DNA of 64,000 nucleotides from Chelonoidis abingdonii (Eukaryota; Chordata; Testudines; Testudinidae). Below, piece by piece: positions 11,858 through 24,500 of this stretch. The first letter of the stretch is position 1. Each line of letters begins with the position of its first letter. Position numbers and translations under genes: made by a program. A model generated the notes under the pieces. That model was not told where the DNA came from and did no database searches. It saw only the letters and a list, made by a program, of their open reading frames with translations. The stretch covers positions 75,467,705 through 75,531,704 of the forward strand of contig NC_133773.1 of assembly GCF_003597395.2 (NCBI RefSeq), given 5' to 3'.

Positions 11858-12292
11858 TGTAGCCTCTACATGAAATCTAGTACTACTTTTGCTAAACAGG
11901 GAGATACACTATAGCTATTCACATTTAACAATTATAAAGCGTGACATACATATATTCAAATTCTTAATTTTTACTACTTTGTTAGAAAATAATGAATGAG
12001 GCAATTCTTTTCTACTAGATTAAATTTTTTACTTGTGATTTGTATCAAGATACGTTTAGATGAAAATTGAAATGCAGTTAAAATGCGCTAAACAGCATGT
12101 AAAATTTGTTTGCTAGTTAAATACTTAAGAATTTTTTTAATCAAAACCTCTTTAGCATTTAAAAGCGAATTGTGAAACAAAGGACGTATTATGTATAGTT
12201 AGTGAATTGAAGTGCTTGTTTCATAGACTTGTAGAGTACATCTGTACTGTAATAAAAGACCCATGCCATGGCCACAGGGCTGGGTCAGTTTA

Positions 12293-13590
12293 CAGTAACT
12301 CCTCACTTATAGTACGTCTACACTACCTGCCAGATCAGCAGATAGTGATCAGTCTATCAGGGATTGATGTATCGATCTTGTCTAGACACGATACATCGAT
12401 CCCTGAACGCGCTCCCCATCGACTCTGGAACTCCCCAGGGCGAAAGTCAGAAGCGGAGTTGACGGGGGAGCGGCAGCCGTCGATCCCGCACTGCGAGGAG
12501 GCGAAGTAAGTCAATCTAAGATACGTCGACTTCAGCTACACTATTCTCATAGCTGAAGTTGCATATCTTAGATCGATTTCCCCCCTGGCCTCGCCCCCCC
12601 AGTGTAGACCAGGGTTTAAAGTCATCCCGGTTAATGTTGTTTCATTGTTACATTGCTGATCAGTTAGGGAACATGCTCGTTTAAAGTTGTGCAATGCTCT
12701 CTTCTAACATCGTTTGGCAGCTGCCTGCTTTGTCCACTGTTTGCAGGAAGAGCAGCCCAGTGGTGCTAGCTGGTGGGTGCTTGGAACCAGGGTGGAGCGA
12801 CAGCCCCCCATCAGCTCTCCCTATCAGCTCTCTGCTCCCCTAAGTTCCCTGTGCAGCAGCTGCCCAGCAGGCTAGCAATTGCAGCTGTCCCTCCCTGCAC
12901 TGCCATATGCTGCTTCTGCCCTCTGCCTTGGAGCTGCTAGACTCCTGCTTGCTGTGGGGGAAGGGGGAGCAGAAAAAGGGGGGCTAATGTCAGGGTGTCC
13001 CCCTCCCCCCTGCTCTTGCACCCCGCTTACCCCATTTTCCATAGAGTGGGGAGACATATGACAGAGGGAGCTTCCAGGCAGCAACATCTGCAGCTGCAGT
13101 CTGGTCTCAGCTTGCTGATCTAATTAACAAGGCAGTGTACTTCTGACCCCACTCTTCATACTTAAAGGGGAAATGCACATCTCTCTCTCTCTCAGGGTGT
13201 GTCTGTCTTCCCTCCCTCCTTTCCTGCTGCCTTGTACAGTAGTGTGTGAGAGTTAACCCTTGAGGGCTCAGCCAATTGCTAGTTCATCATTTAGCAGTAA
13301 GGTATTCCCTGGAAATATCCCACCCTCTGACTCCTCCACTTCAACCAAGCTTCACAATCATCATCACTGTGTACCAGCATTAAATTGTTTGTTTAAAATT
13401 TATACTCTGTGTGTGTGTGTACACACACATACATATATAGACTAAAAATAGTCTGGTGAAAAAAAATTCCCTGGAACCTAACCCTCTCATTTACGTTAAT
13501 TCTTATGGGGAAATTGGATTCGCTTAACATTGTTTCGCTAAAGTCGCATTTTTCAGAAACATAACTACAACATTAAATGAGGAGTTACAG
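12293..13590. mobile_element. Tigger/mariner-like DNA element carrying a nested MITE
   Basis: The ends are CAGTAACTCCTCACTTA at 12293 and TAAATGAGGAGTTACAG at 13590, inverted with one mismatch and flanked by TA on both sides (12291-12292, 13591-13592). Sub-terminal words also pair ('aatgttgtttc' near 12634 against 'cattgtttcgctaaag' near 13530). The left end is interrupted by a MITE at 12311-12613. The GC-rich core (12720-13060) has only chance frames. A CA/TG microsatellite lies at 13408-13434. Confidence 0.72.
12311..12613. mobile_element. hAT-type MITE nested in the Tigger-like element
   Basis: It runs from AGTACGTCTACACTACCTGC to CCCAGTGTAGACCAGGG, with 'acgtctacact' and 'agtgtagacc' as inverted ends. 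The interior shows three foldbacks: TGATGTATCGATC against GATACATCGATCC, the 'gagttgacgggggagcggc' core, and GATACGTCGACTTCAGCTA against 'tagctgaagttgcatatc'. It splits the host element's left end, so it is younger than that host. The target duplication is blurred (cttatag / tttaaag). Confidence 0.75.
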
Positions 13591-13599
13591 TACTTGGGC

Positions 13600-13822
13600 T
13601 TGCCGGACTTGGGTTACACGGCCTATAGAATTGCTGCATAGATGTCCTGGCTCAGGCTGGAGGTTGGGTGCTGGGGTAAGGATCCTACCACGTGCCCCCC
13701 CCAGCCTGAGCCCCAGTGTCTACACAGCAGTTTTACAGTCCCGTAGTCTGAGCCCCCTAAGCTTGAGCCAGCTGACCCGGCCCAACCATAGGTGTTTAAT
13801 TACTGTATAGACGTATCTGTAG
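13600..13822. mobile_element. Degenerate hAT-type MITE
   Basis: It resembles the element at 6627-6891: 'ctgagccccagtgtctacacagcag', 'gtctgagccccctaagcttgagccagctgacccg', and a right end 'tgtatagacgtatctgta'. Terminal repeats are heavily mutated. It abuts the right end of the Tigger-like element. Confidence 0.5.
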
Positions 13823-14010
13823 GTTCTGGTCACTATGTCCTTCAAGATTTTAGAGCTAGTAGATCTCATCCTCACACCTTGTTTTTATTTGTACATTGGA
13901 AGAGAAAAGCAAAGGGTTTCCTCTTCTTCAGCTTACTTCTAATGACCTAATGATTAAACTGAAATTGTTGAATAAATTGAAATGGAAAAAGTGTTCCTTC
14001 TTACTTACAG

Positions 14011-14031
14011 AAGAAGTTACTGCTGTCAAAA
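14011..14031 (+). other. Candidate 21-nt CEP44 microexon
   Basis: A strong polypyrimidine tract and acceptor (TTCCTTCTTACTTACAG) is followed after exactly 21 nt by a good donor (GTGAGG). The piece would add seven codons, KKLLLSK, in phase 0, between two phase-0 exons. Mammalian CEP44, as I know it, has nothing here, and the flanking exons join smoothly without it. It could be an alternative cassette or chance. Confidence 0.25.
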
Positions 14032-15317
14032 GTGAGGTTAGCATTTCAACAAATTATATTGTTCCAGGTGACTTGTACCACTTCAGAGACTTGACTTTCT
14101 TCACAGCTTCAGAAGCAAACATGTGCTGCTTAAATACCACCTTTTCATTTAATTTAAATGATTTTTAGTAAGGTTAAGCCTGATGTAGGTTTTTGTAATT
14201 CCAAATTTCATTGTCAATAGGTTTATTTTTAAAAAGAAAAATGTATTTAATTTCAATTTAAAAATGTTTATTTTAAAAACAAACAAACATTTTCTCTACC
14301 CTGATCTGTACTAATATTTAGCAATTAGAATATCTATCATTTGTAAGGTAATGTGTGACCATGATCACATGACAAAATTTTAAACAAGACAGAAATCTCA
14401 ATTTCACTATTCCTCCTCTCTCCCAATTGTGCTCTCTCTCCCTTTTAGGGCCCCCTGTTTCTCTCTCATCCAAAAAAAAGTTAGTGGCTTATTTCTGAAA
14501 AGCACAGAGCTATTTCTTCAGGACTTATGGAGCAGCACTGTGCATTGTAATGGAGTTTCCCAGAAGGAGCCTACAGACCCTGAGGGAACTACAGAAATAG
14601 CTCTGCAGTTTATCAATGATAGCCACTGTGTTAGTATGTGGTACTAATACATTTACTGAAGGAATGTAATTACTGTTTGAGTGGTTGCTATTGTAATGAA
14701 AAAATTCAGCCTGTTTAGTGGCATGTGATTTTTCTCTTACTTTGACTATCTCATCCTACCTTGTTGGATTTTCTTCCTGTAACTGTAATAATTTACGTGA
14801 GACAGCCAAAGTACCACTTATAAAGCTGAATACTGTTTTATTTCCCAAGTCTAGGAATATTATATTTTGAAAACAGAGAATCTTTTTACAAGAGCTTCTT
14901 GAAAAGGTTAGACTTTCATTCTGTTTAGCATTATCTGGGTTTCACACTAGACATCTTCATTTCTGATTGTAGAAAAATGCACGATTTCATATGTTCAGGC
15001 AAGCCATCTAGAAACTGGATGCAAAATTAAGAATGAAAATTCAGCAGATGGTTTGCTCAGTACTGTGGGAAACACTTCATTCATTAGGCAAGTTTATCAT
15101 TGATCATCATCTTATTGATTTCTGATTTAGTGGTTGGCATTTCACTCCTAGTTGGTGACATTAGGTAAATTTTCTCAATGCACATGAGATTTAGTGACAT
15201 CACTATGCTGGATATGTTTAACATGCCACAGCAAATCAGCATTTTTCCTCAGGGTAGTGTATTTTTTTTTTTTTTTAAACTTTAAAAGCTTTTGAGGGGT
15301 GTCGGTCTGTCTATCTA

Positions 15318-15343
15318 ATAAATATAATATAATATAATATAAT
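15318..15343. repeat. (AATAT)n microsatellite
   Basis: Five-base AATAT/TATAA units repeat about five times within a CEP44 intron. The intron parts at 14.2-16.6 kb and 17.0-17.9 kb otherwise show no exon and no repeat that I recognise. Confidence 0.8.
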
Positions 15344-16661
15344 GCTAGTGTTCACAGCACAGTATATTTGTGAGTATGTGTTCAGGATCTTCCTGTAATG
15401 CTGTAAATTACAATCCTCAGAATACTTCAGTTATTGTGAAAAGCTGTCCAAAAGTTGAAAATTTTTGCAAAAAATACGTGACTGATGCTGCAGTTTCTTG
15501 CAGACATGTTAGAATGTTAAGTCAGTCACATCATTTGTTTGATTGTATAAAGTTGGAGATGTCGTTATAAACATATAATCTGGTTCTCATTCTACATTTA
15601 TTGAAAATGCATTGTTTATCTAAAAGAGGTTTTTTGGAGGGTTAAATGAGGAAAGCTACCATCTCTCTCTATGGTATTTCAGGATGCTCACTTAGTAACA
15701 TTTTAAAGAAAATTCATGGCTCAAAGGTTGAATATGGAGCTTTTCAATTCTAGATCATGTTTGAATTTGTCTCAGGTCAGTAATGACAGAAATGTGATAC
15801 CATCTTATGTCTATTAATCAGTCATTGTGGATGAATTTGGTCTTATTGCTCAGTGCATGTCCAAATCACACAACCATTGTTAATAGTTTGTTACCTTTGC
15901 TAGTGCTCTCAGGAAGCCAAGGACTGGATGAGCATAAAGAGAATTGCCCTCTCTTTCACAGGTCACTTGTTGAGGCACATTGTGGTGGAGACACTGTGGA
16001 GAAGCTTGCCCCTGGTCTCAGCTAGCCCAGCTCTACCTGTTCTGTGGCTTGATAAATGCCTTCTAATCTGGAACTTTTCAGTACCACTAAATCCAATTAA
16101 AACAATAGATAAATATAGATAAATATTCATTATTTTGCATGGTACTGTGGTTTAGACTAGCCTCATATTTATCTGCCACTTAAATATTTTAACAGTAGTA
16201 CCATTTTTTGAAAACATTTAACCAGATTGTGTTTCTTTTTAGTCTAGACTTTTGTTGTAAGAGCAGGAGTATACAAAAACAAGTTTGATTTAGTTTGTGT
16301 GCACCATGGTTGCTTATTTTTCAGTACAGAAGGAGCTGGTTCTTGCAACCTTCTTCTGAGAAGCTCTGAAATCTCAAAATAATATGAACATTCTGAGACC
16401 AATCTCACACCACCATCAAAGCCTCAGTGCAATGTGTGTCGCTGCTAACACCTGGAACTCTCAAGGCAGCTGCAATGGAAGGGGTTGGGAAGAGGAAGCG
16501 AGTCCAAACTTCTCCCAACTCTGAGGGCAGTAATTACTGTTTGCCTGCCCCCAGATTCCTGGGGAGCGGGTAGGAAAGAGAGCTGGGGGCTATGACCATG
16601 CAGCACTTGGGACACCCGCCGCCCACACACACTGTAATAGCTTCTGCTGCTACTTAATGTA

Positions 16662-16735
16662 ATTAGCCCAGTAGGTCAAGTGGTAGATTTGTGTTATAGT
16701 GCTGAATGTTCAGAGTTCAAACCTTGCTGATCACT
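16662..16735 (+). mobile_element. tRNA-like SINE head
   Basis: A tRNA-like stretch: AGCCCAGTAGGTCAAGTGGT (A-box-like) and GAGTTCAAACC (B-box-like), spaced as in a tRNA gene. Several stem positions do not pair and no 3' CCA or terminator follows, so it reads as a decayed SINE head rather than a working tRNA gene. Confidence 0.45.
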
Positions 16736-16838
16736 CACAATGGTGGAGGGAATGGTTTATTTTTGTTTTTTGGGTTTTTTTAATACTCCACATCAAACTA
16801 GGAAATTCCATACAAAAATCTATGTTAAAAGTTGGCAC

Positions 16839-16975
16839 TGCAACCTTAATTCTGCCCCTTGTACGTTCACTTTATGATACAGACTTCTATTACGTGATCA
16901 TATGCTATTTTTCTACAGGACCCCTACATCATTTAGCATGCAAGATGGATGCTAGCAGGCAGAATTAAGGTTGCA
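16839..16975. repeat. Foldback repeat with perfect 18-bp arms
   Basis: TGCAACCTTAATTCTGCC (16839-16856) is exactly complementary to GGCAGAATTAAGGTTGCA (16958-16975), with about 100 nt between. It may be a small MITE or its core; no target duplication was found. Confidence 0.6.
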
Positions 16976-17961
16976 TTGACAGCAGTAAATCTGGCACTTG
17001 CTAACTTTTGAGTTATTGACATGTAAGCAAAATAATGTTGTTTAATGTAAATTTTTGTATTAGAATATATGTGACTCTGAGACTGTACATTTTACATGTG
17101 CACACATCCTACTCCATACATTCATATGGTGCATTATTGAAATGAAAGCAGTTCTAGTCCCAGAGGGGTTTCAGAAGGGTGGGGACATCCATCTGCATAG
17201 ATTAGCTTGCAGGATCCGGGCCTAAATTAAAGAAACATAAGTTCATGTTTCTGAAAGAAAAAACAGTAATTCTCGATGCTCAAGGCAAAACCCTAAAATT
17301 AACTTCTAATTTTCTTAACAAATTAATTCTGAAGAAGAAAATGGTCACATTATAACAGAGAAAGCAGATATAGCATTAATATTGACAATGTATAAAACAG
17401 TTTATTTTCACCATTTGTATCATGAGACAAGTGGGTATTTTAGGCAAAACTTTCAAACTTGATGATCTAAAATTAGACAACAAAATCCAGCAATAGACCT
17501 CAAATCAGCAGCCTCAGAGTCAGAGGAGCAGAGCACTTGCAGCCACCAGTAGTCAGTCATTCAGAGCTGTTGGTGCACAGTGTGTTTTAATAAATACCAC
17601 TCCACCTGATCAAGCAATCACATCTGGATTGTTAGGCATTCCACTGTGAAACTTTTGGGCTCAGTTTTTACAGCAAAGTTGTATTTCAAAAGACAAGATG
17701 CTTTAATGAGTTGACCTTTTTTTTTTAATGATATAAATGGATATACTAATATAAAGGATCACATTTTTATTCTTTACTCATAGAAGTAGTCACATAAAGC
17801 TACTTCCATAATGCTAGAAAAATGTGGTCAGTACTGTACATAGATATACATATATTCACCCATTTGATTATAATTCTCAGTACTCAGATGGCATTTAAAT
17901 AAGACTTGTGGCTAAGTTATAGAATTTGTTTTGTAAATGGCAAAAATAATTATTGTTTCAG

Positions 17962-18037
17962 AGTGACTTATCTACAGAATTTAACAATATGAGTGAAGAC
18001 CATACCTCTAGTAGGAATATGACTCCAGTTTCTCCTG
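17962..18037 (+). CDS. CEP44: CEP44 exon (76 nt, phase 0 to 1)
   Basis: The acceptor is TTATTGTTTCAG and the donor GTGAGTG. It encodes SDLSTEFNNMSEDHTSSRNM...TPVSP plus one base of the next codon. It follows the coiled-coil exon directly (SKK then SDLSTEFNNMSED), matching the mammalian order SKK...EFNEVSEDY without a gap. This supports that no obligatory exon lies between 11286 and 17961. The Ser/Thr-rich content suggests a flexible segment. Confidence 0.9.
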
Positions 18038-20069
18038 GTGAGTGTTTGCAATGCTCTTTACTTAAAAGGTTTTCTTTTAAGCAGCTTTTGCTAACCTTGC
18101 ATAAAATTGTGTCACAGTTAGGATTTTAAGTTGTTTAAATAGACACTGTCAACTTTAAACTGACTAACTACATTTTAAGTTCAGCTGTTTCAGGTACGAG
18201 CCAGCCCCTGAAATCACCCTCTTAGTTTTGGGGCTTTTATGTACATTTCCTATTTGATAGAATGTGTTGTGTTTTCTCCCCTCTCCTGTGTTGCTGTGTC
18301 TATCATCACAAAGATAATTAATTATTAGAGAAACATATTTCCTTATTTTTGTTTATAGGAAGCTCAAAAAAAGGCCTGGGGCACAAATGTGATTTTTTTT
18401 TTTTTAAGTTGATTTATCTTTTTTTTTCTTTTTTAACAAACTGTAAAATACTAGAAAAAGTAGTGGGTAGTGGCCAAGTAAATTTCTGAAGGTGTACACA
18501 GCAAGCTTTTGAAGCAACTATTGCCTAAGTACAAAGGGACCCAGGAGAAAATCACACTAAGTATCTTTTCAGGTAAATAACCCTCTCTGGACCATCACTG
18601 AGGCCAGGGAAACTGAATCAAATTTTTCACTCACACTCTCTTCCTTAGACTTCATCCATATTGCCTCTTCCTTCTTCCCTAAACTGTGGCTTGACTTGCC
18701 ACTCCCCCAAGTCTGATCCATCCTTAGTTTCCTAATTCTCCAATTTGTTCTTCTCGGGTAATATACACTTAAAGCACTGAGATGTGTCTACAGCCTTAAC
18801 TTCCCCTTAAAGTGTTCTGTGCAGGAATTTATATTACCCAGCATGTTTATGGTACTGTCTGTAGTATAAAATCTTTCTCAAGTCAAAATCTTATTCTGAA
18901 TGAGTCATAGACTTACTTAATTAATATAATTTTTGTAGACAGCAGAGTAAAGATAAGATTCTCTCTGACTATGATGCCTGATAAGTGAAGTGGCAAACTA
19001 AATCTTATACACCATTTACCTCTGTAATATTTTTCTAGATTGTCCTACATATCAAGCTTGCTCTAACACCCACAATTGTTTTGTCAAAATACCGTAAATA
19101 AATTTGTGTTAGTGGGATATATACGTTTGAATTGATTTACTTTATCACATGATATAGATCAGCTGCCATCTGGAGGCTTTGAGACCCACTACTAAACAGT
19201 GCAGTTTACAATGTTATTTTCTGAATGCAGACTCAGGACTTGTAACCTGGATCCATAGACTGTAGCTTTAATTAAAGAAAACAAAGCCAAAAACCAAACT
19301 CCACCTTTATTTAAATGGGAATTTTTGCTTTCCTCAGGACCACAGGTTTTTAAAATAGTAACTTTTTTTTTTTAAATGCTAGGATAGCATCAAGCTTTCC
19401 CTGATACAAAGGGTAGGGATTTTCTAATATGTTTGATATGTTGGCCTAAATTTGCTCCTATTGAAACTGGCACTTGCTTCTATACAAATGTTTAAACCCT
19501 GATTCTGCTGAATGAATACTAACCCTAGATTATTGGAAACATTTTTGTTTGTATGTCAGCTTTTTATAGTGTAAATCACTTACAGAATTAAAAACATATT
19601 TGGAAAAGCTTTTCATGTTATAGTAAAATATGTTTACAAAGATAATTACTATATTGCTTAAACTTTTTTTTAAGTTTAAAAGATTCCACAGCTGTATAAG
19701 AGAAGTGGTTTATAGTAAGAAAACAAATGTGAGCTGTCTGAAATTATTATTGAATGTTTTTCCCAGTAATTGTACTTGCCTAAGTGTTTCAATTGACTGT
19801 AATCATGACAAATGCAACATTCCTGGATAATCTTTGTTGGAATTTTTTTTTTTTTTTTTTTTGTGTACATCGTACTGAGCATACTCTGTTCATGTTCTTT
19901 TAAAAGAATATGAGAAACCCATCTTGGACCTTTACCAGTAGCCTTTTTCGTTCTAAACAATGCATTCTCTTCTGTTATTACATACTGTAAATCAAACTGT
20001 TCGATAGCTGACCCTGCTGCAAGAGAGCAAAAAGGCAAAGGTGACCTAAAAATGAATATTTCTCCACAG

Positions 20070-20197
20070 ATATTGAGAGGAAGGAGGAGATGCCAGAGAG
20101 TCTTCATCAGTCGTCTGGATACAGTTCACTATTATCCACAGACCCATCTCCTAAAGCCGCAACCATTAATTATCATGGTTTGACAGAGATTTCAAAG
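20070..20197 (+). CDS. CEP44: CEP44 exon (128 nt, phase 1 to 0)
   Basis: The acceptor is TATTTCTCCACAG and the donor GTAAGTAA. With the G from the previous exon it reads DIERKEEMPESLHQSSGYSS, LLSTDPSPKAATINYHGLTE, ISK. The SSGYSS...INY.GL.EIS pattern is a conserved C-terminal signature of CEP44 as I know it. A 143-codon open frame on the opposite strand (19676-20107) overlaps it and has no support. Confidence 0.93.
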
Positions 20198-20458
20198 GTA
20201 AGTAAAACTGGCAAATGCTTAGTTGATTTCCTTTCTAAGGTCAAGAGAACAAGTAAGCATTAGTTTTAGTTGTATATACTACTAGCAAAAAACAGCAAAA
20301 CTATGCAAAACTTCATCTAGGTCTGTCTCATAAAAATCCTTTTGATATGTAAACAGTGCTTAAAGTATCTTTTTGCATGAATTCTCCAGGTTAAAAGTCC
20401 ATTTCTGAAGATTGTTGGCTTTGAAGAATTGCCTAAATATGTTGCTTTTAAATTGCAG

Positions 20459-20496
20459 GAGACAACAAGACAAAGAATGGAAAGGATAAGTAAAAT
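20459..20496 (+). CDS. CEP44: CEP44 exon (38 nt, phase 0 to 2)
   Basis: The acceptor is GCTTTTAAATTGCAG and the donor GTAAGTAAT. It encodes ETTRQRMERISK and two bases (AT) of the next Met codon, finished by G in the last exon. The sequence is basic and helical and matches the mammalian ETT.QKMERMKK segment. Confidence 0.9.
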
Positions 20497-21365
20497 GTAA
20501 GTAATAGAAAAGGGCAGCAGGAATTCATTTCCCAGTAGGGAATTGTACTGGACTAAGACATATATAGAATGTGCATATGTTTTCCAAACCTCAAAGGTCT
20601 CTACATCAGGTGTGGAATTTCCTTATGACTCCACTGGATAATAAATCCACTTACAGTTCTGTGTTTGAGGGCTGAGTCACTGTTTTGGTTTGTAACAAAC
20701 AATATAATGCATTCTTAATGGTATTAACTAGGGATTAAAGAGTGTTTAGAATTTGGTTGACAACTAATAGGAGTATTATCTGTCTTCTGATAAGAGTTTA
20801 CTGGAACTACGTAAAACTTGTGTTCAAACTTGGAAGTGAACTATTAAATGAAAAGAGCTAGACCGGTTTCAGACAAGGCATCACATAAAAATACCCAAAA
20901 TAATGAGTATCTACTGCTGGTTCTGAGATTTGTAATGAAAATTTACAGGTAGAAATAACTTTCATTACACTTGCTGAAGTAAAATGAAATGCATCATCAC
21001 AGTGAAACTTCTATTCAACAAGATTTCTGTATCATACAAATGAGTGACTTCAGGAAGCTGAAGTCATTAATCTTGTCTGCCACTTTGCAAAAACCTAAGC
21101 TTTCTGATGGTGACAGCCTCTTTAAGGCTAATTTGTGATATACAAAGTGTCAATTATCTCCTCCATTAACTTTATTTTTGTGAGTTTTTTGTTCCTTCTC
21201 TATATATATTTTTTAAATGTCTCTCTCAAATAACAGCAAATCTAATAGCCTGACCAGTGTAAAAACAAACAAAAAGTCAGGAATGCTGCTTTACTTCAGC
21301 TTCATTCATTAGTAGTAAATGTTTGTTTTAGTCTTTCTTTTAACCAATTTTTTAAATATTTGTAG

Positions 21366-21405
21366 GATTGAAGAAACTTCAGAATTGCTGAAAAATTCAA
21401 AGTAG
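21366..21405 (+). CDS. CEP44: CEP44 terminal coding exon with stop
   Basis: After ATTTGTAG the exon finishes the split Met codon and reads IEETSELLKNSK, then TAG at 21403-21405. It matches the conserved C-terminus F/IEETAELLK. The eight visible exons give about 293 codons; with some 80 missing N-terminal codons the protein would be near the usual length of about 390 residues. Confidence 0.92.
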
Positions 21406-21565
21406 CACATCGTAGACAATTTTCTGTCTAGACTTCTGGATCTCAAAACTATTATGTAAATTTGTACAATTTTAAAGTTGTTTTGAATATATTATCAGTT
21501 TTAAGGACTAATTGTTTTAAAATTGTTTTTATTTTTACTTGAATAAATGTTTTCTAATACCTTTT
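21406..21565 (+). terminator. CEP44: CEP44 3' UTR with polyadenylation signal
   Basis: AATAAA at 21542-21547 lies about 140 nt after the stop, followed within 20-30 nt by a TTTTGTGTC-type U/GU-rich element. This gives a short 3' UTR; later sites cannot be excluded. Confidence 0.75.
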
Positions 21566-24500
21566 GTGTCATGATTACATTAATTTTAACCTTTTGCTAT
21601 AGAAAATTACATGAGTTGAAGTCATTACAGCAGTGTATTTTTGTGTTGACATTTGTTGGCAGTGTGCTAAGTAATATGTTTTTTAAAGTGCAGGCTTGAG
21701 GACCATGGTTTACATCCTGTTGGAAACACTCCAGCTGGGACTTGCATATAGCACCCAAGAGACTTTCATACATACCATCTTGCCATCTGTACTGTTCAAT
21801 AAGACTTAATGAAAACTTAAATGCACATATTGTAAATGTGTACCTTTTTTTGTTTTGTTTTTTTAATTATAAATTTTCATGGTTTAGTCAGAAAGCACCC
21901 CAACACATTATGGCTTCCATTAACACTGACAAAGTGAGGGTCATTTGGATCCTAAACACTAAAATGTGTAAGTCAGTCCACAGACTTTGACTATGAGAGA
22001 TGTGGTGAGTGTTTTAGTGCTCTATTACCCAACACATTTTAAGACCAGCAGCACAGATGGAGACCATCCAGTGTACAAAGACATACAACATTTTTATGAT
22101 TTGAAACTATATAAAATTTCTCTTATGAGACATAAGTTGATGTAAGACTTCCATAAACATGATATAGTAAAATCAAAGGTGTGAGCGTGGGCTGGATAGA
22201 GAGATGGGATTTCATCCTTCTTTTTTAAATTATTGGATATTTACAGTGTTATGTAAGGAAGCTTTTTACAACATGCTGTAGCTATTCGTATTCCTTTGAT
22301 TCACATGAAAAGATCAAAAAATGACATTGCAGCAGCTGAAGATATCAAGTTTTTAATGGTATAATTTTCAGATGGAGCATCTGTTTGTTCTTCCTTTGTA
22401 AAAATGATCTATTTGATTTAATAATCATTATGAATATGTTCCTCCATAAATATGTGGTTGATTTCATTTTACATATTCAAACTGAGTAACATACAATAAT
22501 CTGTTGTTGCTTCATAAATTTCATAAAGCTTAGGACATGAAAACACTTGTAATAAACTCCCATTTTTTTTCCAGTATACTTAAGTTGCAGATTCCCTGGG
22601 AAGCAAGCTTTACACTGGTGATGGCAACTTTAAAGTTTATTTGGAAATACCCCTTTTTCACAACCCACTACTCCACTATCCTAAAGAATAATTGTTTAAA
22701 TTGTTTCTTCTAGAGAGAAGAAAAATTTCCTACTGATCTGAGATGGTGCGTGTTGTGTGCAGTAAATAGAAATTATAGCACCATCTTGTGGTGCATGTTT
22801 ATACAAAGTATTTTTCAATGTAGAATAAAATTGTTTTGATACAAACTACCCACAATCACTGTTTTGAGTATCAACTTTTCATTGTTTACTGTATTGCATT
22901 GATACAGGCTTCTAACTGGTAATTTAGGGTGGAAATTACTGCAAACAAAGTGGCATGCTCCCAAAAGTGCAACTCCACTGTTCTCAGCAACAACAGGAAC
23001 ACTAGCATAGATGAACAACGCCACTTTTATCATTGTGGTGACTAGAGGTAAAAATCCTAGTATCCCATGTATACTAACACAGTGGTAGATCTCCATGACT
23101 GGTAATGAAACAGTTGGCGATTCCCTCCCTCCTCTCCCCAAAAAAGAGTTAGACATTAGAGAGTGTTTTTCCTAACAGCTTTTATCGTGACTGGTTTCTT
23201 TCAGCTTGCCTAACAAGAATTCCGGGGTTTCAAAATGTGGATGTTTTACATGACGACTATTTTTATCTATTTACTGTGCTGCTATTCACACTTTAAAGTT
23301 CTTAGAGATGGTTCTTTAAAAGAGAAGAAAAATCAGTCCACTGCAGAACAGACACTCCTTTCCTGAATACCTTTCTTCTTAATTTATATAATTTAAAGAA
23401 ATTAATTGGAAACTCTCTCTCTCCCCCCTCATAGATCATACAAAAGAATCCCACCTTTCAATTCTTATGACACTCATGATCATGCAAGGGATAATGAAGT
23501 ATATTTGTATTAAAGTGTAACACCTAAGCCGGACCTCTTCCTAAAATGGCAGTTGATCTTGGACTGGGTTCTAAATCTTCTAGTAGATGTGAACTGAAGC
23601 ATGCATGCTTGTTTGAAGAGTCAAAGTAACAAAAAAAAACCCAGCTCCAGGGCCATAGCAATTATTTAGAACATGCTTAGCTTGTGTAATAACCATAAAA
23701 ATCTGTCAAGTATCAGGGGTAGCCGTGTCTGATAGTTACTGATATATAATCTGAGTCACAGCCCTTTTGTTAATCTTACTTGGGGTTGCTGTAGAGAGCT
23801 TCTTGAGTTTTAATATTTGAATGCTGTGAAGCATAGCTAATAAGGGAACAATTGCAGTATATGGCCTTAGAATGCACTTTAGGTTTATCATATTGCCTTA
23901 GTTACTCTAATAGAGAGGACAGAAACAGTATCTCGCTAAAGGCCTGACCTAACTCCCCTTAACTTAAATGTTCTCAACACAGTATTTTTTTGGGGGGGGG
24001 GGGGGGGGCGGATTTAATTCTTAATTCTGTACAGTAGCTATAATCTGTGCATATGTGGGTGGGGGTTAGTCATTATTAGTAAGTATGTCCCACCTTCTTG
24101 CTTTTATGCTGCTTCTATGATATATTTCATACTTTACACTGGTCCTTGGGGAGAAATATATTTCTTTCTTGTATTATTGAGTAGCTCACCAGCTGGTCAG
24201 AAATATGCTGTGTTTTGCAAAGCTGAAATGTTTCTGAACACACATAAATATTGAAGAAATTTTCATGGGGAAAGTTTTTGGGGTCCAGGGTTCTTTGGTC
24301 ACTTTCAATGAGAAAGAGACTAACATACTTCATAGGTTGGTGATGTTTAGGCTACTGGCTTGGGATGTGGGACACTCAGGTTCGAATCCTTGCATTGCCT
24401 GATTTAGAGTTTTTTTTCCATCCAAGATCACTCTGAATCAGGCAAAGCAGGGCTGTGAACCTGATTCTCCTACTTCCCAGCCAGAGCCTAACCACCAGGC

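Noticed and set aside
12879..13087. Frames of 60-71 codons on both strands at 12.9-13.1 kb
   Set aside because: They sit in the GC-rich core of the Tigger-like element and show low-complexity Pro/Gly/Ser content only.
16662..16735. Functional tRNA gene
   Set aside because: A- and B-box-like words exist, but the stems do not pair well and no terminator follows; better explained as a SINE head.
19676..20107. 143-codon minus-strand frame
   Set aside because: It lies across a supported CEP44 exon and its intron, has no motif, and reads through a poly-A/T run (KKKKKK); judged an antisense by-product.
23992..24008. G run as a possible quadruplex regulatory site
   Set aside because: It is a single uninterrupted run without the four-tract layout; such runs are also prone to length errors in assemblies.
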